64,000 nt of DNA, from contig JAPNXP010000006.1 in assembly GCA_028753945.1 (NCBI GenBank), positions 682,001 to 746,000 on the forward strand, in the 5' to 3' direction. The first letter of the stretch is position 1, and each line of letters starts with the position of its first letter. The notes below the pieces were generated by a model. It was not told the DNA's origin. It did not search any database and saw only the letters and a list, made by a program, of their open reading frames with translations. Position numbers and translations under genes: made by a program. Of this stretch, positions 53,501-63,172 are shown piece by piece. The stretch is from Hexactinellida sp. DTS-2022. Taxonomy: Eukaryota; Porifera; Hexactinellida.

Positions 53501-56500
53501 ATTGAAGTTGAACTCCACAACTCCTAACGTTTGTACTCTAGTTCTGAGAACATCTGCCACACTTGGGATATAACCTTTCTCTGATACTCTGTCTAGTGCG
53601 TTCAGGAAACTGAAAACAATGGAAAACAAATAGTATTAAAGGTTGGTTTTCTAAAGATGAAAGTGCTTCCATATTATTCTGTAAGTTTGAAGTTACGTAG
53701 TAGATTTCTGTAAATTTGTAGGTAGTAGAATTTCTTCCTTTCCAATTACACTATTCCGTTGGCATAATTACACTTCTACTAATTAAATAGAGTAGATTTA
53801 CTTTAATGGAAAACATAATATTATGTGCTAAGTTTGGTTAAAGTGGAACGCCCACAAAATCTACTCGATGATTGAATGATTTGTAATTAAAGTTAGGTAA
53901 TATATTATAATCAATTGCGTCGATACTCTTAGTGGAATATGGTTAATACTAAGTTCCTATTAATATGACTATTGTTTATGTCCCTTTCAAAGCCTAATTT
54001 TCAAAGTCTAATTTAGCATCGGTAAGGCCAATAAACAATTTGTGTTCGGAAATAGAAAAATAGAATGTAATCAAAAGCAATACAGTATAACCTTATTAGT
54101 ACGAACACGTTAATACGAACACTATTTCGGTCCCCTAAAAAGCCTTTTCAATACAATTCACACTGGTTAATACGAATTACGGATAAGGCGAACGTATTTT
54201 GACGGTCCCCTGGTGATCGTACAAACGAGGTTCTACTGTATATTCAAATTTAAAGTAAAGTTGTTGTGTTGTTGTTGTTGTTGTTGTTGTTATCAATATT
54301 ACAGAAAATCATTCTGACTAAGTTTGTGATCAATCTGCTAACACTTTATCATATTGCTTAAGTAATCAAAATATTTTGTAAGTTGATGAGACTTACAGAG
54401 TTCAAACAAATAAATACAGCAATTTGTATATCCAATAAGTACAATTTGTTTTGCCATAATTGTATTATGTAATATGTTTTTATATTTTTGCTGAATAGAG
54501 TTAATCAATTCTTAGTTGTATATACTTTGTCTTTCTCAGCAAATTTGAGCCTCTTTCGATATCATAGAAATTCTAAAAGTCTTTCAATATTAAATTTATG
54601 GAAGAGATACAATAACAACCAAACAAACCCATTGAAATTGATAACATATATCTTCGCTTTCAATCGCAAACACTCTAATCTGAAATTATATTGGCACAAA
54701 CTTGATATAATCCAACCCATTTTAGTAAAAGCATGCCTTCGCAGAGGTTTTTAAAAATGTTGTAAATTACCTTTCCAGTGCTTAAAATTACATTAGAAAA
54801 GGTGTTGTTCGATGTAAAGTAATTCCTTTGTATTATTAGTTGGAAATTTATTCCAGTGAACTCTCATTATAATGAAGTGCTTGGTTCTTGTAAATTCTTT
54901 TGTTATATCCGACTTCGTTATAACGGGAGTTCACTGTAATTATAAATTAGCAGTATCTTACAGGTCATAAACTTGCATACATTACAATATATTTCTATTG
55001 TGTACTTTGGTAGGCCAATAACCAGAACAAGTAAAAACTAACGTTTCCAAAATATAGTGAGTAGACAATATTCATGTAAGAAGGTTAGAACACAAAATTA
55101 TGTGACATGGAAAAATAGTATTACTTTTTGCTATTACGAAGATCGATATTGAATTTATCAAAATTGCCCCATAGATCTATTAGGTGTTGTCTACTCATAA
55201 ACGCTAATGGACAAAATTCCTCAACAATTAACTCTTGCATCAAATGTTAATCTTGCATAAATTTTAAGATATAATACTCACAAATTTAATTTGCAAAATT
55301 AGCAATACTTAAATAATCCTTGACGTTATATCTAGCAAATAACTAATTTAATTAATGTATGTAAAGTGTGGTAGACATTCTGGTCGATGACTTTGTATTC
55401 CAATTGAATAAACTTTGGATGATATAAGCAATTGGTCTTATGGATAAATCAACTAAATATTTAACCACGAACCATGATCAAATCATGTTAATTTCAATAA
55501 TACTGTGTTTTTAGTCATTAGATCACCAAATATACTTAGTTTTGAGTGCAACTAACTATTTCCTTAATAACATTGATCTTAAACCCTCATTTTTCCAATA
55601 TATTTAATTACAAAATGAGAAAATCATTTAAAAGGAGCTAACTACATTAAAATGAATGTGTTTATTTGTCTAATTAGATACATTTCCAAAGAAAATGCTA
55701 ATAATTTAAACTTGCAAACATTTAATTCTTAAGAGAAAATTTCACTGATTTTTATTTTCCAACAATAAATCCAGGATAAAATGATTATCTGTATTTGTAT
55801 ACGTATGCTATTCAATTGGGGCAAATTTTAGTCTTGCAACAGTTTAAATGTAATAATTGTTGCAAAGTTAATTCTCTAATTATTGCACTATCTGCATGCA
55901 GGTGTGGAATAGGAATTCAAAATAAATACCTAACATAATTATACGAAGCTAAAGTTCAAACGAATGGTATGTCTAATAATACGTACGTATATATTTAGAT
56001 TGATTTGGAAGGTTAATTTTGTATCATGTTATTTCCCTGGAAATATATCATATCAACAGTTGTACATAGTATATGATGCATTAATCAGTGGAAAATCAAC
56101 CTTATTTCCTCTTTGTATTTACATAAGGATTTTTCCGATTTTGTCATTATGGATAGGATGAGGTTGTCCATCGTGATTACAAAGTTATATTTGAGAGACC
56201 TCTCCAATTGTATAATATTGATTAACTACATTATATTAGTTCTAAGAAAGTAGAATTTAAATTAGAGACGTAAAGAAATTGTGTCAAATAGGTAACTTTA
56301 AAGTTCCAGAATGCTTTCTGTTTTGTCTACAAAATAGAGTTCATAGAACCGTGGATATCGAAGCTAAAAAAATTTACATTCTACATTGAATCTACAACGT
56401 TTATAAATAGGAACATGGATTTATTGAAGACTTGACTAAATTTATTTTAAACAATAATTATACTTAAAGACTTCTACCATGGATGTGAGTTAATTTTATC

Positions 56501-59500
56501 GATGAATACATCAGAATTTTGTTACTCACTGGGAAGAAATAATAAGTACATGTTATCTAATTGTAACAGAATTACCTTCAACATAAATCATTAATATGTA
56601 ATGTGGATGCCGGTTATAAGCACATCGTCGGGAACTGCACTTAATGTGCTTATAACCGACATGTTCTTATAACCGACATAAATTATACAGGGTAGATGGC
56701 AAACGTTTTCCAACACAGTGTGCTTATATCCGATATGTTCTTATAACCGGTGTGCTTATATCCGACATCTACTGTACTAACCTTCTACATTAAAGCTTTT
56801 GTTTATGTTATATATATTTTACTAAGGCCAACTCTTATATTAAAATACAAATAGAGTAGACCTTCCTTATTCCGAACACCAGGGACTATCAAATTATGTG
56901 GTATTATCCGAAAATTCGTAATTTGCACTTATATAAGCTGAGGGATTAAACTTTGTACTCCTTAACTGTGTCGTATTAACGATAGTTTATTGTATATTTC
57001 CAGTTATTTTACTTGTGTAATTATTTGCAAATTATTTCTGTTATTAGACAGAGATGCTTACTATTCAGCTGAGTCATTGAGTTGGTATTTGTTGGAATTC
57101 TTGAATGCTTCCTGCACTCCGGAATCTGCCCATAAGTTCTTCATAGCAGTGGCCAGGTTGGGATCTATCATCCTACTCACTCCAATGTCCATAAGAGCGT
57201 AGAACGTATCTACATCTTTCTACAAAATATTTTATTTTGATTATAAGTTTCAATTAATTCACAAATTTGTAATTGTTTATTTGTTTATATTGATATGTTT
57301 ATTAAAATTATTAATCAGTTTTATAATTATTGAAACTTTATCTAATTCACACAAAGCATGCATAAACAAACATTTCCATTAAATAAGTAACAATTAATGC
57401 AACAAGTTTTCTAAATGCAATATTATCAAAAATCAATGTATTAATTGCATGCGAAAATCTAATGAATTTCTATGATAATAATTAAGGCAAAAAAGTTTGA
57501 TTTTAAAACTAACAGCTAATGCAATTTGCAACAATTTTTCTAAATGCAACAATTTTCAAAAAAATCAATTGTATTAATTGCATGCTAAATTTCATTAACT
57601 TTCTATGACAAAAGTTAATGCAAAAATCTTTGCTCTTAAACCTAACATAAAACTATAATTATTGGCACTATAGCTTACAATTCCTTGCACTTCATTCTCA
57701 AAAGGGATCTGCAGTACATCTCTCCCTCTGAGAATGGCCCTGAGAGACGTAACACAGTTTGAGAACACAACATCTCTGTAGTTCTCTCGCTCTTCCTCTC
57801 CATAGCCATTGTCGTGTATTATCCTATTTGCAATAATATGCAATCAATTCTCGTTATAACGAAGTCGGATATAACGAAATACCTGCTTATAATGAAGTTT
57901 TATATGCTACAAGTAGATAAATATATTCTACAGAAATATAAAGTAATTTATTTAACTCCGCTTTTAGCGAAGTAAATGAAAGGTCCATTGGACTTCGTTA
58001 TAACGGGATTTCACTGTATGCAAATATTTCATACTAAAAAAAAATGGATACTAATAATTTTTAATCATTGTAGTAGGTGAAAAAGTCAATTAGCAGAATG
58101 TTATAATTTATAATTATTATGACCATAAGACAATATAAATAAATACAAATAAACAGACCAAGTGAATGAAGTGGCATTATTAAATTATTAAAATTAAAGA
58201 TCAAAACAAATTTTTACATACCAACATAAAATAGTATGCCCGTCCAAATATATTATTATACTACTATTTATATCAATCACATATTTATTGTTTTCTCTCC
58301 AATTGTAAGTACTATACTAGGGATTTAATTGCAAACTAATAAATTAACTAATAAGTATATTAATCTAAATATTATTTTAAGAAACTAATACAATTTATTA
58401 ATATTATATTCCATGGTCCTAAATACTTACTTCATTTGTTTTAGAACAGTACTCTTCCCAGATTCTCCAGGTCCTAAAAGATTGAATAATTTTGAATTAT
58501 TTGTCTACAAATCATTTCCACTTAACAAGATCAAGTAAGCAATATATCCAATAAACCTCGTACTAATATTTTCTGTTAATCGGACAAATTATCTGCAACA
58601 ACTTATAGCAAAATCTACTGTATCACAAACAGTAGTGTACGTTCCACTTAATTACGTCACAGTGTGGTCTACCCAATTAACTGAAAACAATAGAAGCCAA
58701 ACTGTAATACGTACTTCTCTTTCCGTTCCGAAATGTTGACCCAATTAAGAGGTGACCCAATTAAGCGGAGTATGTATATTGTAATACAAATATTTTAAGC
58801 AAAACCAAATACAGTAGAAGCACTTTAATACGAACACCAAAGAACCAAATGCGTTCGCCTTATCTGGAATTCGTATTAACCGATATCATTTGTATCGAAA
58901 AGGCTTTGGAAGGGACTGAAATAGTATTCGTATGACAAGAATTTCGTACTAACCGTGTTCGTACTAACGAGGTTCAACTGTACCAAACTCCAAAAGTACA
59001 TACACACTTGCGAGATATCGTATAACAAAATTGAATATTTTATCATTATCTAATGAGAATGGTTACAATTGAATTGTTATAAGCTATCGTAAATACTCGG
59101 TTTATCTATCATCTGTACCAAACCTGTTAAAAACTAAGGGAATACTTATTACATTCGTTATTGCAAGATATAATGGGTAACACGATGTGTTATGTTGCAC
59201 AGAAACCAATTAATTAATTCAGCATTGATCAACGCCAATATGACATAATCCTAATACTTTTCCAGGCGCATAATTTATCAGCTGTTTAGAACAATATTTA
59301 GGCGCCATCTCTTCAGATGTAAGAACTCTAATTATAATAAATAATAGAATTACTGAGAAATACTATATTCCTATGGTATAATCGATTTTAACATTTCTGG
59401 ATCAAAATAACACCTTACAATTACTATTATGAGATTTCCTATCATTGTACAATATTTAGTTACCGTAAGTTAATAACTGAGCGTCTAAGAACTTAGTGTA

Positions 59501-60671
59501 TATTTAATTTTGATATCAGTGTCTTGAAAGGAAGCTAGAAACATGCTTTATATACTTTGAGGTTTCAAACTTGAGTTGACTAGATAGACTTTACTTAAAT
59601 ATAATTATTTTCTTTGAATCTAGAAAATAAGTTAATTGAAATATAGATTCATTGCAGCTGTGTACTTTAAAATGTAAGTTTTTTATTAATTTTCGTTATT
59701 ATTTACTATGTATTGAATAATGAGGTGTTAGGGACATACTGAAAATGTATTACATTTCTTTGTACAGATTAGTAACCAGGGATTTTATCTAGTTTACTTT
59801 CACGAACCTAAAATGCTTATATTAGGCTCTCTCGCGAAATTTAATTACTCTTCATTAAATTATATGTAACCATTATTAATACACACAATTTAGGATATAT
59901 TGATGCTAGTTGTTCAGTTCAAATTAACTAATTAGCCTGAAAATACATTGTTTGTAAGTACACTAACCAGCCATAAGAATTTAAACAACAGGAAATTTAA
60001 TGCAGACACAATATTCGTCTGATAATTTATTAACGGCTGTTTAAACACTCTGAATGACTATAAATATATTACCATAGTTATAAATTAAAAATATTATGAT
60101 TTCATGCCATTATTATGCTGCTAGAAGCTTGAATGTATGAATACTATTGTTGTTGTTCAAATACTTTTGGCCGGGTAGTGTATATTCAGTAAGTCTATAA
60201 TTAACCAGTTTGTCAGATTAGTAATTTGAGCTGTATACCGTATTTCTAATGTTTGTAAATGTAAGTGTATGACAAAATGGCTGTCATTTGTTAATGAAAA
60301 TAAACTGTTCTTATGAATTTATTTTCATTTGTGAATTGAGATAATTCCTTAAAGATTCCATAGTTAACATTGTATGAATAGGAATTTATCAATAATAGTA
60401 ACGAATTCATAAAGAATCAAAATTGTTTTGATTCCGTACTAATTAATTATCAAACAAGTGTTTGATTATTTAAAATTTGAATTATCAGATCATAATTATA
60501 TGGTAATTAATTCGAGATTTTACGTATCTTTTGAAACCATTAAAACTAACCTAACAGAAGTAACTTGCATTCCTTTTCGAAGAGTCTTTTATCTTTTTTC
60601 AAGATTGAATCAATGCCTTTGCTTTTCTGCTTCGCCACTTTATCTTCCACAGTACTCTGTTGACAACCCAT
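47504..60671 (-). CDS. Heterotrimeric G-protein alpha subunit, Gi-like, eight exons
   Basis: Exons, 5' to 3' on the minus strand: 60551-60671, 58431-58473, 57679-57823, 57062-57219, 53481-53609, 50451-50580, 48614-48767, 47504-47700. All joins are GT..AG and in phase, giving 1077 nt and 358 aa. N-terminus MGCQQS fits N-myristoylation at Gly2 and palmitoylation at Cys3. P-loop GPGESGKST (41-49; the usual second residue Ala is Pro). Switch I LRTRVQT with the catalytic Arg180 and Mg-binding Thr183. Switch [14 protein letters not shown] with Gln206. NKKD 271-274, TCAT 330-333. It couples seven-helix receptors to effectors at the plasma membrane. Overall closest in style to Gi/o. The C-terminus ends NLNQVI, about two residues shorter than Gi and without the pertussis-toxin Cys. 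Introns are long and carry many MITEs. Confidence 0.93.
49492..49561. mobile_element. Truncated MITE, family A, copy A7, in a G-alpha intron
   Basis: CAGTCGACTCTCATTAGTAC then CCAGGGGACCATCTAAATTG and CGTAATAACAGGAAC; the other half is missing. Confidence 0.55.
50097..50160. repeat. Intronic repeat R4, copy 1
   Basis: ACCTTACCAGTGACTAAAAT ... AAAAAGGTGTCAGATAAA ... AGTAATTCCTTTC is repeated in the same orientation at 54771-54830, inside another intron of the same gene. Confidence 0.6.
50251..50423. mobile_element. MITE, family C, reference copy C1, in a G-alpha intron
   Basis: CAGTCGATTCCGCTTAATAG at the left and TATTAAGCTGAGTCGACTG at the right are inverted, with TA on both sides. The CCGCTTAAT theme is close to the published ends of pogo-type elements. 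It ends 27 bp from the exon at 50451, so it sits just beyond the splice donor. Confidence 0.8.
50809..50833. repeat. ATTA tetranucleotide microsatellite
   Basis: Six to seven uninterrupted AATT/ATTA units within the intron. Confidence 0.8.
50834..53480. other. Long G-alpha intron, no nested gene seen
   Basis: AT-rich intronic DNA. A family C remnant lies at about 51830-51975 (CAATTAAGCAGAGAATC, GTGGTTCTATTAAGCGGGC). The 75-codon minus-strand ORF near 52843 has no recognisable domain. Confidence 0.5.
54083..54238. mobile_element. MITE, family A, copy A5, in a G-alpha intron
   Basis: CAGTATAACCTTATTAGTAC ... CGGTCCCCTAAAAAGCCTTT ... GGATAAGGCGAACGTATTTT ... GTACAAACGAGGTTCTACTG, flanked by TA. 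Confidence 0.8.
54260..54291. repeat. GTT trinucleotide microsatellite
   Basis: About ten GTT units with one GTG interruption, immediately after MITE A5. Confidence 0.85.
54771..54830. repeat. Intronic repeat R4, copy 2
   Basis: ACCTTTCCAGTGCTTAAAAT ... GAAAAGGTGTTGTTCGATG ... AAAGTAATTCCTTTG; partner of 50097-50160. Confidence 0.6.
54854..54936. mobile_element. Short MITE, family B, copy B3
   Basis: Only 83 bp: CAGTGAACTCTCATTATAAT at the left, TTATAACGGGAGTTCACTG at the right. It is close to the minimum of two terminal repeats joined directly. Confidence 0.75.
56601..56774. mobile_element. MITE, family D (GGTTATAAGCACA), in a G-alpha intron
   Basis: The left part has CCGGTTATAAGCACA and the right part TGTGCTTATATCCGACATCT then ACTG/TA. 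CTTATAACCGACAT words recur inside on both strands. Confidence 0.7.
56853..56993. mobile_element. MITE, family A-related, copy A9
   Basis: AGAGTAGACCTTCCTTATTC ... TATCCGAAAATTCGTAATTT ... GTGTCGTATTAACGATAGTT; degenerate ends. It lies about 70 bp from the exon at 57062. Confidence 0.5.
57399..57648. repeat. Tandem duplication of about 120 bp in a G-alpha intron
   Basis: 57399-57512 and 57528-57648 both read GCAACAA(G/T)TTTTCTAAATG, then TATTAATTGCATGC, a TTTCTATGA word and finally AAAC(C)TAACA, with about 80 percent agreement by eye. Confidence 0.7.
57841..58016. mobile_element. MITE, family B, copy B4
   Basis: CAATTCTCGTTATAACGAAG and TATAACGGGATTTCACTG ends; the interior AAATGAAAGGTCCATTGGAC matches B1. 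It lies 18 bp from the exon at 57679-57823, next to the splice acceptor. Confidence 0.75.
58630..58790. mobile_element. MITE remnant, family C, copy C6
   Basis: CCACTTAATTACGTCACAG, GCCAAACTGTAATACG, then GACCCAATTAAGCGGAG near the end; parallels C7 and C1. Confidence 0.5.
58812..58980. mobile_element. MITE, family A, copy A6 (opposite orientation)
   Basis: CAGTAGAAGCACTTTAATAC ... AAATGCGTTCGCCTTATCTG ... AAAAGGCTTTGGAAGGGACT ... GTACTAACGAGGTTCAACTG, flanked by TA. The interior is reverse-complemented relative to A3 and A5. Confidence 0.8.
58981..60550. other. First G-alpha intron, remainder
   Basis: About 1.6 kb of AT-rich intronic DNA without supported genes or clear repeats. Confidence 0.5.
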
Positions 60672-61385
60672 TTCACTTCAAATACAGATATTTCCCTTCT
60701 ATTGCCTATTTATATGCACTATCCAAAATCGATTTCCTTCGATAATTGTGTTATTCCTTTGTGTTTGGGTTGACGTAAGCTAATTGCTTATATAAGGATA
60801 GCTATGAGGTAATTGAATCATATTATATAATTGAATTTATACATTTAATATGGCACACTATATGTCTATACTTCAGTTTAAGCCTAACTTACATGTAAAG
60901 GATAGTATTTCTCTAAAATGAAGCCAAAATAGATTATATCTTTTGTGATAAACTTTATTAGCCGTTGAACCTAAATATGCTTTCAAAATATAATACCATT
61001 TACGTGGTTGAATAATTTGTAGATTTAAAATGGGATTGCGTTTAACAGTGAATAGAGAGAAATTATGCTAAATAGGATAAATTAGTAGGTCAATCAATAT
61101 CACTTGCAACTAATATATTGTAATACATATTCATTAGGAATGTTAAATATTACTTTCACCTGAATTAATACAGTCATGTAGTACAAATGTTAACTAATAG
61201 ACAAATAAGATCATTTGATAAACTAACAAATGCTATTAAGTTTGGGTTACTTACAGGGGGAAAAACTATAATTATATACAATAAAAACAAACATATATTA
61301 TTTACTATGGATATACTTACAGGGGGAACTAGAGTATCTCTGTTAAAATACAATAAAAGAAATAATTCGAAAATTCAAAACTACT
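60672..61385. other. Intergenic between the G-alpha and MPR-like genes
   Basis: Both genes are on the minus strand, so this is the promoter and 5' leader of G-alpha and the 3' UTR of the receptor. The word ACTTACAGGGGGAA occurs twice (about 61249 and 61315). No gene. Confidence 0.5.
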
Positions 61386-62883
61386 TTACGGGCCAAATGG
61401 GTACTTGGAGTTGTCTATCGTTTGATATCCTTTCTGCATAATTGGTTTTTCATCACCTTTGACTGCTTTCTTACAGGAAAATAAACTGAATATGAATAAA
61501 AACCCTCCAACAAAAAGCCGGCATAAATCTTTCCAGAATCTATGGTGTGGAATAAGTTCCTCTCCTTTCTTCCCCGATGAAATATTAAACACAAAACCAA
61601 TCAACCAGTACGTACTGAATAGGAACAGCAGAAGAAATACAATTATGAATAGAATCGGAACATCAAAACCGCCTGGTATTACAATAACTGGCATAATCGG
61701 TGTAATTACGCAAGAACCATTATAATGGAAGTTAAATACAGCTGTGCATTCATTTTTATCATATACTACACTGTATGGGAGTTCACCATGATGCTCAGTT
61801 TGATCGTTCTTCCAAATAGCTGAAGTATTACATATAAAATTGAGTGTTGTAGTTAGTTTCTTTTCATTAGTGCAGCCTAAAAACTCACTGTCTCCATCTT
61901 TGTACACGGTCATGAACCCAAGTTTATCCGACCTTTCTATTAATGGGTCAGCCGAACTATTGTAATTACCGAGGTTGTAAAATGTACCTTCGTTATTGAT
62001 ACAAATGCCAGAAGATTGCCCGCAATTTGCAGATACTTCTTGAGGTAATTGATTGCAGAGACGGAAATATATGTTGCAAGAATTTGTAGAAATACAAACG
62101 TTGAAATTTGCAAACTCATCAACCTTCCAATAAGTGTTTTCTACTAGCTGTTGGTACTTATACCTTGCTAAAAGATACAAGGAAATACGACGATAATTAA
62201 GAATATTTAAATTGGTAGCAAGTCTATCGAATGTATTTCACCACGTTAGTTCTTTGAAATGTTCCAACGGCCAGGTTTCTCGAAAAATTTCCAATCAACT
62301 ATACGTGTATATTTACTGAGTAAGATAGGTGCAAATTTATATCGGATAAATTTTATATATAAAATCAACTTGCGGGTATATGCTGGGCAGTCTACAGGTC
62401 TATATAAATCGCAAAATCTTTTGTATAGACTTCTTATAAGTTTACTTACATATCGACAAACACCTTTTCAATTAACAAGCCAAGTGAAATTTTGATGTTA
62501 AAAATGACCAGTGCCTTAAAAGAAATTCCTAAATTTACAAATTGCCTAAAGAGAACGATTTTGACAATGCTCGCGAAAAATTATATATGTTTATGTTGTT
62601 CTTAATAATGCTGTTATAACTTACCGATATAGCATGTTGAGGGGAAAATAGTAGGAGCTGTGTAACAAGCTCCGCTGTAATTGAAGTTGAACTGATATTT
62701 GCAAATTTTATCCACATGATCGTACAGGAACGAGTACGTATCAACTCCATTAGGTACCACTCCTCCGAGCTCTGTTGGTGTCCAGGTAGCCTCTTTGTTG
62801 CAATGGAATTGTAGAGTTACTGTTACGTTATTGCAAATGGAAGTGACAGCTGCTTCTGCAGTGTAAAACACCTCAAATCCAAT
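61386..62883 (-). CDS. Mannose-6-phosphate-receptor-like membrane protein, 5' part missing
   Basis: Two exons, 62625-62883 and 61386-62167, join in phase (ATCG/GTAAGT donor, TTTTAG acceptor) into 346 residues. The first exon encodes the C-terminal half of one MRH (mannose-6-phosphate receptor homology) domain (VTVTLQFHCNK.ATW ... CKYQFNFNYSGACY). The second encodes a complete MRH domain (CNIYFRLCNQ ... LNFICNTSAIW ... CTAVFNFHYNGSC), a transmembrane helix (PILFIIVFLLLFLFSTYWLIG), and a tail with IPHHRFWKDLCRLFVGG, which resembles the PH..FW.DL..LV.DG box of CD-MPR. A GYQTI sorting signal (YxxPhi) follows, typical of cargo moved to endosomes by clathrin adaptors. The acceptor TTCTAAG at 62884 shows that an upstream exon must exist, but the 290 bp before epsilon-tubulin do not contain it. 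Confidence 0.8.
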
Positions 62884-62944
62884 CTTAGAATTAAAAATCA
62901 ATTAAATATCATTAAAAAGTGAATTTAAAGTAAAGTATAATATA

Positions 62945-63068
62945 CCCACTTAATTGGGTCACTTTGCAATTTACCAAATATGCCAAACTCTATAATTCCG
63001 TAACACAAATCTTATGAAATGTTGGCCCAATTAACCTGAGGCTCTATTAAGCGGAATCTAATGTATGT
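62945..63068. mobile_element. MITE, family C, copy C7
   Basis: CACTTAATTGGGTCACTTTG, ATGCCAAACTCTATAATTCC, AATGTTGGCCCAATTAACCT, CTATTAAGCGGAATCTAATG. It occupies most of the gap between the MPR-like and epsilon-tubulin genes. Confidence 0.6.
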
Positions 63069-63172
63069 ATATTTTAGCAGTTTTTTTCAGTAGCAAAGTT
63101 CTTTAAGGTCCATATTAATAAACACCTTAATTATCTAACATGTGTAAATAATAAACAGTTACTAAGTACGTA

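Noticed and set aside
57595..57843. 82-codon minus-strand ORF as a separate gene
   Set aside because: It is G-alpha exon 3 with intron read-through on both sides; its ends are set by clear splice sites.
60458..60745. 95-codon plus-strand ORF
   Set aside because: It is the antisense of G-alpha exon 1; the minus strand reads MGCQQS...LLLLG with a proper donor.
61187..61441. 84-codon plus-strand ORF
   Set aside because: It overlaps the 3' end of the MPR-like gene in antisense; Lys/Asn/Ile-rich, as expected from AT-rich DNA.
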